A stretch of 64,000 bases of DNA from Paraburkholderia ultramafica (lineage in GTDB: Bacteria > Pseudomonadota > Gammaproteobacteria > Burkholderiales > Burkholderiaceae), in the NCBI RefSeq assembly GCF_902859915.1, contig NZ_CADIKK010000026.1, positions 50,640-114,639 on the forward strand, in the 5' to 3' direction. The notes beneath the pieces are model-generated. The model did no database searches. It was not told the DNA's origin and saw only the letters and a list, made by a program, of their open reading frames with translations. Positions 9,143-17,985 of the stretch are shown piece by piece. Position 1 is the first letter of the stretch. Every line of letters starts with the position of its first letter. Made by a program: the position numbers and the translations under genes.

Positions 9143-9169
9143 TCAGGCGATTCATGATCGATCGCCTGA
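9143..9169. promoter_or_regulatory. Inverted repeat in the porin/Rieske intergenic region
   Basis: TCAGGCGAT (9143-9151) and ATCGCCTGA (9161-9169) are perfect 9-bp arms around a 9-base spacer. It lies about 260 bp upstream of the porin start and 174 bp upstream of the oxygenase start, in a 461-bp divergent promoter region without a gene. No T-tract follows, so an operator is more likely than a terminator. Confidence 0.45.
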
Positions 9170-9200
9170 CGATCAATTCACGACGAAAGATTGATTGAAA

Positions 9201-9221
9201 ACAAATTGACTGTCAATTTGT
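9201..9221. promoter_or_regulatory. Perfect palindromic operator candidate for the Rieske operon
   Basis: ACAAATTGAC (9201-9210) and GTCAATTTGT (9212-9221) are perfect 10-bp arms around one base. The palindrome covers the likely -35 element. Its size suits a dimeric MarR-type repressor, and the MarR-like gene at 14582-15154 is the obvious candidate to bind it. Confidence 0.7.
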
Positions 9222-9234
9222 GTTTGCGTAATCT
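9206..9234 (+). promoter_or_regulatory. Sigma-70-like promoter for the Rieske operon
   Basis: TTGACT (9206-9211) and TAATCT (9229-9234) are separated by 17 bp, about 110 bp upstream of the oxygenase start. The -35 sits inside the 9201-9221 palindrome, which would allow repression by occlusion. The -10 matches the consensus only at its three most conserved positions. Confidence 0.5.
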
Positions 9235-9342
9235 TCGCTCGCAGCATCGGATGCGGCACGCATGGCGAACCGCCGAGGGCTGTACAAAATCAGCGCTCGT
9301 GAGCCTTCACGACGCCCTCCGTTCACACACCAGGAGCCCCCA

Positions 9343-10692
9343 ATGAGCGACACGCCCATCGTGCGCCGGCGCAGCACCGGCCAGAGACTGAACGAGATCA
9401 GCGACGCCCGCGTCAACGACGCGAAAGTTCAGAGCCAATACCAGCCCTACAAGGACGCGGCGTGGGGATTCATCAATCACTGGTATCCGGCGCTGTTCAG
9501 TCATGAACTGCCGGAAGATGCGGTGGAAGGCATCCAGATTTGCGGCGTGCAGATCGTGCTGCGCCGCGTGAACGGCAAGATCCATGCGCTGAAGGACCAG
9601 TGCGTGCACCGCGGCGTGCGCCTGTCGGCCAAACCGATGTGCCTCACCAAGGACACCATCAGCTGCTGGTACCACGGCTTCACGTTCGATCTCGAAAGCG
9701 GCAAGCTCGCGACGATCGCCGGCAATCCGGACGACAAGCTGGTTGGCACGACGGGCCTCACGACCTACCCGGTCGAGGAAGTAGCGGGCATGATCTTCGT
9801 CTTCGTGCGCGAGGACGACTATCCCGACGAAGACGTGCCGCCGCTTGCGCACGACCTGCCGATCCGCTTCCCGGAGAACGACGAGCGCTTCCCGCACCCG
9901 CTGTGGCCGTCCGCGCCGAGTCTGCTGGACAAGGACATTGTTGCCTACGGCATGCACCGCACCGGCTACGCGAACTGGCGCATCGCCTGCGAAAACGGCT
10001 TCGACAATGCGCACATCCTCGTCCATAAGGACAACGCGATCATTCACGCGAAAGACTGGGTGCTGCCGCTAGGCATCGTGCCGACCGCGGACGACTGCAT
10101 CGCGCCGGTCGAAGACGAGAACGGCCCCAAGGGTCTCGTGCAATGGCTCTTCACCGAGAAATGGAATCCCATCCTCGAGAACCAGCGGGTCGACCTGAAG
10201 ATCGAGAATGTGAACGCCCGTCCGTACCGCACCTCGGTGTTCCTGCCTGGCGTGCTGATGGTCGAGAACTGGCCGGAGGAGCATGTCGTTCAGTTCGAGT
10301 GGTATGTGCCGATCACCGACGACACCTACGAGTACTGGGAAATCCTCGCGCGTGTGTGCCCGACCGAGAAAGAGCGCAAGGACTTCAAGTATCGCTACGA
10401 CTATCTGTTCAAGCCGCTGTGCCTGCACGGTTTCAACAACTGCGATCTGTATGCACGCGAAGCGATGCAGGACTTCTACGCGGACGGCACCGGTTGGGAT
10501 AACGAACAACTGGTCTCGACGGATGTCTCGCCGATCACGTGGCGCAAGATCGCATCGCGCTGGAATCGCGGCATCGCCAGGCCGGGCCGTGGGGTCGACG
10601 GCACCATCAAGGCGTCGAGCATCCGCATGAAGCGGACGGCAGACGGCAAGCGTCCCGCCTACTTCGTCGAAAAGATTGAAGAAAACCAGTAA
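9343..10692 (+). CDS. Rieske non-heme iron oxygenase, CarAa/OxoO-like
   Basis: This 449-residue terminal oxygenase has a Rieske [2Fe-2S] site made of C87, H89, C108 and H111 and a mononuclear iron site with H224, H228 (ENGFDNAHILVH) and D368 (FNNCDLYAREAM). There is no beta subunit gene. The N-terminus and the FNNxD and WRKIASRWNRG regions resemble, from memory, 2-oxo-1,2-dihydroquinoline 8-monooxygenase (OxoO) and carbazole dioxygenase CarAa, which form alpha-only trimers. CAGGAG precedes the ATG at 9343. It should hydroxylate an aromatic or N-heterocyclic ring with electrons from the next gene product. Confidence 0.87.
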   Translation: MSDTPIVRRRSTGQRLNEISDARVNDAKVQSQYQPYKDAAWGFINHWYPALFSHELPEDAVEGIQICGVQIVLRRVNGKIHALKDQCVHRGVRLSAKPMCLTKDTISCWYHGFTFDLESGKLATIAGNPDDKLVGTTGLTTYPVEEVAGMIFVFVREDDYPDEDVPPLAHDLPIRFPENDERFPHPLWPSAPSLLDKDIVAYGMHRTGYANWRIACENGFDNAHILVHKDNAIIHAKDWVLPLGIVPTADDCIAPVEDENGPKGLVQWLFTEKWNPILENQRVDLKIENVNARPYRTSVFLPGVLMVENWPEEHVVQFEWYVPITDDTYEYWEILARVCPTEKERKDFKYRYDYLFKPLCLHGFNNCDLYAREAMQDFYADGTGWDNEQLVSTDVSPITWRKIASRWNRGIARPGRGVDGTIKASSIRMKRTADGKRPAYFVEKIEENQ

Positions 10693-10717
10693 TCACAGCA
10701 GCACTGAAGGTATCCGT

Positions 10718-11740
10718 ATGTCTTCCGTTAGAAACGTCACATTCAACTTCCGCGACGGGAAAGCGACATCGGTTGCCGTGCAGCAGGGCGAGAGCGTGCT
10801 GGACGCCGCTCTCGCGGCAGGCATCCCGGTCATCCACCAGTGTCGATCGGGATCCTGTTCCAGCTGCATGGCAAAGCTTGTCGAAGGCCGCGCCGGCATG
10901 CGTGCCGGCGCCAGTTCGACGCTCCTGCGCAGCGAATACGACGCCGGCGACCGCCTGCTGTGCCTGACCGAAGCCGAAACCGACTGCACGTTCGCGCTGA
11001 ACTACGCAAGCGATGCCGGCGCCACCCAGGCGGTGCAGGCGCATGCGTTCGTCGATAGCGTCGACAAGGTGGCAACGAACGTCGTGCGCCTGCGGCTCGA
11101 ACTGGCCGAAGGCGCCTGGCTCGACTTCAAGCCGGGGCAGTTCATTCAGGTGCGCGTACCGGGCACGAACGTCACGCGCAGCTACTCGCCCGCCAGCACC
11201 GCGTCCGATCTGCCGAAGATCGAACTGCTGATTCGCGTGCTTGAAGACGGCGTCATGTCGAAGTGGCTCGAACTCGACGCAAAACCCGACGACGTCCTCG
11301 AAATCGAGGGACCGTTCGGCAGTTTCTTCCTGCGTGAGAAGGTTCCTGCGCCACACATCATGGTCGCGGGCGGCACGGGCCTCGCGCCGATCCTGTCGAT
11401 GATCGACAGCCTGCGCCGCCAGCCCGGCCGCAAGCCGCCGATCCTGCTGAGCTTCGGCTGCGCGACGCCTGAGCAGCTCTTCTGCCTTGATGACCTGGAG
11501 CTGCGCAAGCAATGGCTGCCGAATCTCACGACGCGGATTTCGGTAGACCATCACGCCAGCGGCGACCTGCTGGCCGGCAATCCCGTCGACGCGATTCGCG
11601 ACGCCGACGTGACCCATGAGAACGCCGTGGCCTATCTGTGCGGGCCGCCGCGCATGATCGAGGCCGCGACGACGAAGCTCGTGACGCTCGGCCTGCGCCC
11701 GGAAAACATCTACGCCGAACAGTTCGCACCGTCGAACTGA
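10718..11740 (+). CDS. Oxygenase reductase: [2Fe-2S] ferredoxin fused to FAD/NAD(P)H domain
   Basis: This 340-residue protein begins with a plant-type ferredoxin domain, with cluster ligands C42, C47, C50 and C82, followed by an FAD domain (RSYSPAS) and a nucleotide domain (VAGGTGLAPILSM, YLCGPPRMIEA). The order ferredoxin-FAD-NAD matches class IB oxygenase reductases such as OxoR. It starts 25 bp after the oxygenase stop and is its obvious electron donor, so the pair forms a two-component oxygenase. Confidence 0.9.
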   Translation: MSSVRNVTFNFRDGKATSVAVQQGESVLDAALAAGIPVIHQCRSGSCSSCMAKLVEGRAGMRAGASSTLLRSEYDAGDRLLCLTEAETDCTFALNYASDAGATQAVQAHAFVDSVDKVATNVVRLRLELAEGAWLDFKPGQFIQVRVPGTNVTRSYSPASTASDLPKIELLIRVLEDGVMSKWLELDAKPDDVLEIEGPFGSFFLREKVPAPHIMVAGGTGLAPILSMIDSLRRQPGRKPPILLSFGCATPEQLFCLDDLELRKQWLPNLTTRISVDHHASGDLLAGNPVDAIRDADVTHENAVAYLCGPPRMIEAATTKLVTLGLRPENIYAEQFAPSN

Positions 11741-11776
11741 CCACGCGCATCGCAGCAGAATCTGGAGGTATCACTC

Positions 11777-13132
11777 GTGGTCAGCACCACCCCATTGCCC
11801 TTTTCTCCCGAGCAGCAGGCCTGGTACGCGAAGGCCTGTGCAAAACTCGACGCACGGCGGCTGCAAGCGCTGCTGTTCGATCTCACCGACATCCACAGCC
11901 CAACCGGAGCGGCACGCGAAGCGAGCCAGTTCATGGCCCGCCATCTGTCGAACGTCGGCATGAACGCCAGCTACCGGCCCATGAACGAGCGGACCGGCAA
12001 TGTCGTCGCCGAGAAGCGCGGCAGCGGCGGTGGCGCGGCGCTGATGCTGTACGCACCGATTGATACCCACCTCGAAGGCGACGCCAGTGACGACCCGTGG
12101 GTCGGACCGCCCGACTACGCGGACCTCAAGCCACAAGCCCGCAGCGAGGGTGACTGGGTCTACGGCCTCGGCGCGTCGAACCCGAAAGGCATGATCGCCA
12201 CGCTAACCGAAGTGGCGACCGCACTGATCGAAGCCGAGGTGCCGCTGATCGGCGACCTGATCGTCGCGATGGCGGACGGCGGCATGCCGGTCGATCTCGC
12301 CGCGCGCGACCATGCCGGCATGTCCGCCGGCGTCACGCACCTGCTGAGCCGCGGCGTCGCGCCCGATTTCGCGATCGTGATGAAGCCCTGGAACTGGGTT
12401 TATCACGAGGAGCCTGGCATGGGCTGGTTCAAGCTGAAGGTCAAGGGCACGCTGGGCTACGCCGGTGTGCCGCGCGAAACGCCGGGTTTCCGCAGCTCGG
12501 TCGTGCCGGCCGCGCACGTGATTCTCGAACTCGAGCAATGGCTGATCGACTATGCCGAGCGCAATACGTCCGGCGCCGTCAAGCCGCATGGCTGGATCTC
12601 GGGCGTGCGCGCGGGCTGGCCTGAGCGTCCTGCGTTTCCTTCGGCCGTCACCGAAATTTTCTTCGATATCCGAATCAATCCGCGTACCACACCGGGTGAC
12701 GTGAAGGCCCAGTTCGCCCAGTTCGTCGCTGCGCTGCGCGAACGTCATCCGGATTTCGATCTCGACTGGGAAATGTACGGCTCCGTCCCCGGCGGCACGA
12801 CCTCGCCGGCGAACTGGATCGTCCAGTCCGCACGGCGCGGCTGGGAGCATATCGAACAGCGCGCGCATCCGACACCCGACCTGCTCGGCGGCCAGACCGA
12901 TGGCGCCGCGTTGCGCCGCTTCGGCATTCCGACCGCGCGGATCGGCTGGCCCTGGCCCGCCGAAGGCTCGCCGCTGCCAGTGGCCGAGGGACTCGGCGGC
13001 ATGGGCGCGACCTATGTTCCCGACCTGATGCCTTGCGCGCACAAGATCATGTACGCGGTGATCGACACGCTCACCAGGCAGCGCGCGGAGCTCGGACTTC
13101 GATCCGCGCATTTGAGCGCGGAGGCAGATTGA
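11777..13132 (+). CDS. M20-family peptidase/deacylase-like protein with degenerate metal site
   Basis: This 451-residue protein has the M20 (ArgE/DapE/carboxypeptidase) architecture, including a dimerisation domain and GLGASNPKGM and GGQTDGAALRRFGIP segments. The metal ligands look replaced: the expected HxD near residue 96 reads PID, the Asp of GxGxSDxKG is Asn, and the Glu-Glu pair reads DGG. It may be a cofactor-free hydrolase or have a changed reaction. GGAGG precedes the GTG start. It lies between the oxygenase reductase and the amidase in one operon, so it probably acts on a C-N bond of a pathway intermediate. Confidence 0.78.
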   Translation: MVSTTPLPFSPEQQAWYAKACAKLDARRLQALLFDLTDIHSPTGAAREASQFMARHLSNVGMNASYRPMNERTGNVVAEKRGSGGGAALMLYAPIDTHLEGDASDDPWVGPPDYADLKPQARSEGDWVYGLGASNPKGMIATLTEVATALIEAEVPLIGDLIVAMADGGMPVDLAARDHAGMSAGVTHLLSRGVAPDFAIVMKPWNWVYHEEPGMGWFKLKVKGTLGYAGVPRETPGFRSSVVPAAHVILELEQWLIDYAERNTSGAVKPHGWISGVRAGWPERPAFPSAVTEIFFDIRINPRTTPGDVKAQFAQFVAALRERHPDFDLDWEMYGSVPGGTTSPANWIVQSARRGWEHIEQRAHPTPDLLGGQTDGAALRRFGIPTARIGWPWPAEGSPLPVAEGLGGMGATYVPDLMPCAHKIMYAVIDTLTRQRAELGLRSAHLSAEAD

Positions 13133-13134
13133 CC

Positions 13135-14532
13135 ATGTCCCGTTCAGACCTGCACTACCTTGAAGCCGGCGAGCTCGCGCGCCTGATCGCCGCACGCGAG
13201 ATCTCTCCGGTGGAAGTCACGAGCGCGATGCTCGAGCGCATCGAGCGGCTCGACACCACACTGCATAGTTACGCGCACGTGATGCGCGAGGAGGCCCTCG
13301 TCGCGGCGCGCAAAGCCGAGCGGAAATTGCTGGCAGGCGAGCACCTCGGCCCGCTGCACGGCGTGCCTGTAGCGGTAAAGGACCTGTATTGGAGCGCGGG
13401 CTCGCCGACCGCGGCCGGCACGACAATCCATCGCAGCTTCGTCCCATCCGAAGATGCCACTGCCGTCAAGCGGCTGCGCGATGCCGGTGCAATCCTGCTC
13501 GGCAAGCTCCAGCTCACGGAGGGCGCATTCGCGACCCACCATCCGGAGATCGCCGAGCCGGTCAATCCGTGGCATGCGGGCCATTGGGCCGGCGCTTCGT
13601 CGAGCGGCTCCGGCGTCGCGACGGCCGCGGGCCTGTGCTACGCGGCGCTTGGCACGGATACGGGCGGCTCGATTCGTTTCCCGTCGGCGGCCAACGGTCT
13701 CACGGGAATCAAGCCGACATGGGGACGTGTGAGCCGTCACGGCGTGTTCGCGCTCGGCCCCAGTCTCGATCACGCAGGACCCATGGCCCGCAGCGCCGCC
13801 GACGCCACGTTGCTGCTCGGGGCGATCGCCGGCCACGATCCGCTGGACCCGACCTCGCTGCCCGAGCCGAAGCTCGCCTTGCCCGAAAGCGCGCACGATC
13901 TGCAAGGACTGAAGGTCGGCATCGATCCTCAGTGGAACAACAACGGCACCGACGAAGTCATCGTGCGCGCGCTCGCGCAGGTCGTCGAGGTGGTCACGTC
14001 GCTGGGCGGCAGGGTCGAGGAGGTTCGCTTTCCCGAGGTACGCACGGTCGTCGATGAATGGCAGATCAACTGCGGCGTCGAAGTGGCAGTGGCTCATGCC
14101 GAAACGTATCCGCGGCTCTCAGCGGATTATGGGCCTGCGCTCACCCGCCTCATCGAGATTGGGCGTGAAACCAGCGGGACGCAGTATCAACAGGTCCTGC
14201 TGAACCGCGCCGCGCTGCGCGGAAAAATCAACCACCTGATGGCGCGGATCGATCTTCTGATCGTGCCCGTGCAGCCGTTCGCCGCGCCGACCCACGAGCA
14301 ACTCGGCGCACTCGCTCAGGATCCGGAACTCAACGCCCGCCTGATCCAGTTCAGCGCGCCGTTCAACTCCAGCGGTCATCCTGCGATCACGCTGCCATGC
14401 GGACTCACCGCGAGCGGCATGCCGATCGGCTTCCAGTTCGTCGCCGCGCATGGCGCCGAGGCGCTGCTGTGCCGCGCCGGCATCGCGTTCCAGAACGCCA
14501 CGGACTGGCATCGACGCCATCCGGCGCTGTAG
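13135..14532 (+). CDS. Amidase (amidase-signature family)
   Basis: This 465-residue amidase has the Ser-cisSer-Lys triad: Lys82 (VAVKDLY), the Ser in GASSSGSG (about 155-157) and nucleophile Ser179 (DTGGSIRFPSAA). Such enzymes hydrolyse amides to acid and ammonia. The start follows the previous stop by two bases and has an upstream GGAGG. In this operon it could open a lactam or remove an amide after ring oxygenation, consistent with a nitrogen-containing aromatic substrate. Confidence 0.87.
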   Translation: MSRSDLHYLEAGELARLIAAREISPVEVTSAMLERIERLDTTLHSYAHVMREEALVAARKAERKLLAGEHLGPLHGVPVAVKDLYWSAGSPTAAGTTIHRSFVPSEDATAVKRLRDAGAILLGKLQLTEGAFATHHPEIAEPVNPWHAGHWAGASSSGSGVATAAGLCYAALGTDTGGSIRFPSAANGLTGIKPTWGRVSRHGVFALGPSLDHAGPMARSAADATLLLGAIAGHDPLDPTSLPEPKLALPESAHDLQGLKVGIDPQWNNNGTDEVIVRALAQVVEVVTSLGGRVEEVRFPEVRTVVDEWQINCGVEVAVAHAETYPRLSADYGPALTRLIEIGRETSGTQYQQVLLNRAALRGKINHLMARIDLLIVPVQPFAAPTHEQLGALAQDPELNARLIQFSAPFNSSGHPAITLPCGLTASGMPIGFQFVAAHGAEALLCRAGIAFQNATDWHRRHPAL

Positions 14533-14581
14533 CGCTCGCGCGAGCCGGCGTGCCGCGCGGGTGCCGGCGGCTTCTCCCCGC

Positions 14582-15154
14582 TCAGGCCGACTTGCGTGAA
14601 CTTTTCGGCTTCGGCGGCGGCTCGTCGGTTTGCGGCGTGATGGTCGCCGAATCGCGCGCCGCCTCTTCATAGATGCCTGTCAGGAGGGACATGAAGCGCG
14701 CGCCGCGATCGAACTTCTCGGCGACATCGGCGATCTCCTCGAGGCGCTTGATCAATATCTCTTCCCGGACCTTGTAGTACTCGTCAGTGAGCTTGACGCC
14801 GAGTTCGCTCGCCTTGTACGAGTAGGTCTTGCTGTTCTTGTCCTTGAGCTTTTCGATCAGCCCGACGGACTCCAGCTTGCGCAGGCTGTATTGAATGTTC
14901 GGGATATCGTCCCGATTCATCAGCCGGGCAATCGTCGCGCTGTTCTTCGGGCGATCCTGCATGCGGATCACGTGCAGGATCACGTGCTCCTGATACTTGA
15001 TATCGACATCGGCGGCGATCGTGATCATGCCGGTCGTCTGGACGAAACGCGAAAACGACTCGTAAAAACGGATCAGCGCCCACTCGAACTCTGTCGCCTT
15101 GTATTCCATGTCCGATTTTGCGAGGTGCCAGCCGCGGTAGAACTTGGGTTCCAT
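14582..15154 (-). CDS. MarR-type winged-helix regulator
   Basis: This 190-residue regulator has a winged-helix domain at about residues 65-130 (EHVILHVIRMQ, PNIQYSLRKLESVGLIEK) flanked by helices for dimerisation and a Lys/Ser-rich tail. The start at 15154 (MEPKFYRGW) is the first ATG giving a normal N-terminus. It converges on the amidase gene and probably represses the divergent Rieske cluster through the 9201-9221 palindrome. In general form it recalls MarR regulators of aromatic and auxin catabolism, but I cannot assign a ligand. Confidence 0.8.
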   Translation of the reverse strand: MEPKFYRGWHLAKSDMEYKATEFEWALIRFYESFSRFVQTTGMITIAADVDIKYQEHVILHVIRMQDRPKNSATIARLMNRDDIPNIQYSLRKLESVGLIEKLKDKNSKTYSYKASELGVKLTDEYYKVREEILIKRLEEIADVAEKFDRGARFMSLLTGIYEEAARDSATITPQTDEPPPKPKSSRKSA

Positions 15155-15317
15155 GCTTCGATCAACCTTTGATGATTTAAACAGCCAATGCCGCTGGGCG
15201 GCGGCACGGGCGCGTGAATAGGTTTCGTGCGCCACGCGTGGTCCTGGCGGTGGGCCGTGGTCTGCTGGCCGGAAACGCACGCGAGGGATTGGCTTGCCGA
15301 ATTCTTTATCAACTACC

Positions 15318-15347
15318 GATTGGTTTTGAATCGATAGTGTACCAATC
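15318..15347. promoter_or_regulatory. Inverted repeat upstream of the MarR-type gene
   Basis: GATTGGT (15318-15324) and ACCAATC (15341-15347) are perfect 7-bp arms separated by 16 bases that include ATCGAT. It lies 164 bp upstream of the regulator start in a 499-bp region without a gene, and could be an operator for the regulator or for the plus-strand old yellow enzyme gene. Confidence 0.45.
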
Positions 15348-15576
15348 CTCGAACGGTATGCTGCGCGAAGGTGGAAGCCGCCAGCGCGGAGAACGGTCCT
15401 GAACCCGGGCGGGGCGAACGGCGGTTGAGACCGAACGTGCCGCAGGTTATCGCGCGTTGTCAGCCCCCGCTTCCCGAGCAAGCTGCAACCGGTGCCTTCG
15501 CGGCCGCTCTCGCGCCGTGATTGATCCTCGATTGGAATGATTCATATCCCGTTCACCTGTCTTATCGAAGCGGTAC

Positions 15577-15592
15577 GGAATGGATAAATTCC
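15577..15592. promoter_or_regulatory. LysR-type operator candidate upstream of the old yellow enzyme gene
   Basis: GGAAT (15577-15581) and ATTCC (15588-15592) form an inverted repeat. The 14-mer GGAATGGATAAATT at 15577-15590 recurs exactly at 18927-18940, in front of the peroxiredoxin-like gene and next to the LysR gene. It lies about 60 bp upstream of the ATG. Confidence 0.5.
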
Positions 15593-15653
15593 ACTTCAAC
15601 GAATCGACACCCCAGTCGGACGTCAAGCTCTCAGTACCGTTAAAGGAAAGATC

Positions 15654-16769
15654 ATGGCTCATCTGTTCACTCTGAAGAAGGTCGGCGCTTATACCCTTTC
15701 GCATCGTGTCGTTCTTGCACCGATGACCCGCATGCGCACCATCCAGCCCGGCGACATCCCCAGCCCGATGATGGCCGACTTCTACGGCCAGCGCGCGTCG
15801 GAAGGCGGCCTCGAAATCATCGAAGGCGTCAGCATCTCGGTACCGGCCCGCTCTTATCTGGGCGCTGCCAGCTTCTATCACGACGGTCAGACGGAAGGCT
15901 GGAAGGCCATTGCCAACGCCATTCACGCCAAAGGCGGCCGCGCTTTCATGCAGCTCATCCACGGCGGCCGTCAAAGCCACGTCGACATGACGGGCGGCGT
16001 CGCGCCGGTGGCCCCCTCGGTCGTCCCGTTCGAAGGCGTGGCGTTCACCAAAGACGGTTTCGTTCCGGCTTCGCCGCACCGTGCGCTCGAAATCGAAGAG
16101 ATCCCCGGCATCATCGAAGAATTCCGCGTCGCGGCCCAACGTGCGCTCGATGCCGGCTTCGATGGCGTCGAACTGCATGGCGCGAACGGCTATCTGGTCG
16201 ACCAGTTCATCCAGGACGGCACCAACAAGCGCACCGACGCATACGGCGGCCCGATCGAGAATCGCGTGCGCTTCCTGCGCGAAGCCGTCGAAGCGCTGAT
16301 CTCGGTGTGGGGCGCCGACCGGGTTGGCGTACGGATCTCACCGTCGGGTCAATGGGGCGGCATCTCCGACAGCAATCCGGAAGCAACCTTCAGCTACGTG
16401 GCGCAAGTGCTCGACGGCTACAAGCTGGCCTATCTGCACGTGATCGAGCCGCGCATCAAGGGTGACGACACGCTGCACGAAGATCATCCGCCTGTTGCCG
16501 TGAAGTATCTGCGTCCGCATTTCAGCGGTCCAATCATCGCCGCCGGCGGTTTCGACGGTGCAAGCGCCGAAGCGATCGTGGCCGCTGGCGATGCAGACCT
16601 GGTCGCGTTTGGCCGTCACTTCTCGTCGAACCCGGACCTGCCGTACCGTCTGCAACACAAGCTGCCGCTTACACCGTATGTACGCGCTGCCTTCTGGGGC
16701 GGCGACGAAAAGCATTACTCGGATTTCCCGGCCTGGTCGCCTACGCTTGAACCCACCGAGGCCGAGTGA
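15654..16769 (+). CDS. Alkene reductase, old yellow enzyme family (NemA-like)
   Basis: This 371-residue FMN-dependent TIM-barrel enzyme shows the family signatures LAPMTRMR, HGGRQSHVDM, ELHGANGYLVDQF (substrate-binding His/Asn pair) and FGRHFSSNPDLP near the C-terminus. It reduces activated C=C bonds or nitro compounds with NAD(P)H. The quinone reductase gene starts 52 bp downstream on the same strand, forming a two-gene unit that may detoxify reactive electrophiles, probably under the LysR regulator at 17986-18873. Confidence 0.9.
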   Translation: MAHLFTLKKVGAYTLSHRVVLAPMTRMRTIQPGDIPSPMMADFYGQRASEGGLEIIEGVSISVPARSYLGAASFYHDGQTEGWKAIANAIHAKGGRAFMQLIHGGRQSHVDMTGGVAPVAPSVVPFEGVAFTKDGFVPASPHRALEIEEIPGIIEEFRVAAQRALDAGFDGVELHGANGYLVDQFIQDGTNKRTDAYGGPIENRVRFLREAVEALISVWGADRVGVRISPSGQWGGISDSNPEATFSYVAQVLDGYKLAYLHVIEPRIKGDDTLHEDHPPVAVKYLRPHFSGPIIAAGGFDGASAEAIVAAGDADLVAFGRHFSSNPDLPYRLQHKLPLTPYVRAAFWGGDEKHYSDFPAWSPTLEPTEAE

Positions 16770-16821
16770 CTCAAAGCCTCACCCTTCATTCACCCCGCAA
16801 TTTCTGACTCAGGAGGCTCGT

Positions 16822-17811
16822 ATGTCACGCGTGATCAAGTTCGCAAAAGCCGGCGGCCCGGACGTCCTCGAATTCATCGAGACGGATGTCCCGGCACCCG
16901 GACCTTCCGAAGTTCGCATCAAAGTCAAGGCAATCGGCATCAACCGCGCGGAGTCGATGTGGCGCACCGACGTGTATATCGAGCCGGTCAGGTTTCCGGC
17001 GGGGCTGGGGTATGAGGCAGCCGGCATCGTCGATGCGGTTGGCGCTGACGTCACCGGCATCGCGGTGGGTGACGCGGTCAGCGTGATGCCTTCGTTCTCG
17101 CAGAATCAGTATTTCACTTACGGCGAAGTCATCACCATCCCGTCCTATGCGGTGATCAAGCACCCGGCGTCGCTTTCGTTCGAGCAAGCCGCGTCGGTGT
17201 GGATGATGTTCACAACGGCCTACGGTCCGCTCATCGAGGACGCCAAGGTTGGCGAAGGCGACTTCGTCGTGATTCCCGCGGCTTCGAGCAGCGTGGGGCT
17301 TGCGGCGATCCAGATCGCCGCCTGCGCGGGCGCTACACCCATCGCATTGACGCGCACTTCGGCCAAGAAGCAGCAGTTGCTTGAAGCGGGCGCGGCGCAC
17401 GTGATTGCTACGAATGAGGTCGATCTGGTGCAGGAAGTCATGCGCATCACAGGCGGCCAGGGCGCTCGCATCGTTTTCGACCCGGTCGGCGGCCCGAACT
17501 TCCCGAAGCTGATCACGGCGCTCGCCTTCCAGGGCACGGCTTACCTCTACGGCGCACTGGCCGGGGGCAATACAGCGATCCCGGTGCTGGAGATGATCGC
17601 AAAAATGCTGACCATCAAGGGCCACAATATCTGGCTGACCAGCGGCGACGAAACGCGCCGCAAGGCCGCCGTGGAATATGTCCTGAAGGGTCTGGAGAGT
17701 GGCGCACTCAAACCCGTTATCGATCGCACGTTCAGGTTCGATGAGATGGTGGAAGTGCATCGCTATCTGGAGAACAATGCGCAGTTCGGCAAGATCGTCG
17801 TGACGGTGTAG
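16822..17811 (+). CDS. Zinc-independent MDR quinone oxidoreductase-like protein
   Basis: This 329-residue medium-chain reductase has a GroES-like domain (FPAGLGYEAAGIVDAVG) and a Rossmann segment (PAASSSVGLAAIQIAACAGA), but lacks the structural-zinc cysteines, as expected for quinone oxidoreductases. AGGAGG five bases before the ATG at 16822 fixes the start; the longer open frame overlaps the upstream gene. It is cotranscribed with the old yellow enzyme and probably reduces quinones or enones. Confidence 0.88.
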   Translation: MSRVIKFAKAGGPDVLEFIETDVPAPGPSEVRIKVKAIGINRAESMWRTDVYIEPVRFPAGLGYEAAGIVDAVGADVTGIAVGDAVSVMPSFSQNQYFTYGEVITIPSYAVIKHPASLSFEQAASVWMMFTTAYGPLIEDAKVGEGDFVVIPAASSSVGLAAIQIAACAGATPIALTRTSAKKQQLLEAGAAHVIATNEVDLVQEVMRITGGQGARIVFDPVGGPNFPKLITALAFQGTAYLYGALAGGNTAIPVLEMIAKMLTIKGHNIWLTSGDETRRKAAVEYVLKGLESGALKPVIDRTFRFDEMVEVHRYLENNAQFGKIVVTV

Positions 17812-17985
17812 CTGAGATACGACCATCGTCCCGGCAAACGCGTTCGTCAATTTTCGGCGTACTGATGCGAGCACCAGAAAACGCAAGATTCTCGCAACGG
17901 GTGCGAAGCGACTACGGGCCGCAAACCCGCAGTACGGGATGACTTCGCGGCAAGACATGAACGCGAGTTTCGCTACTAGTCGGGT

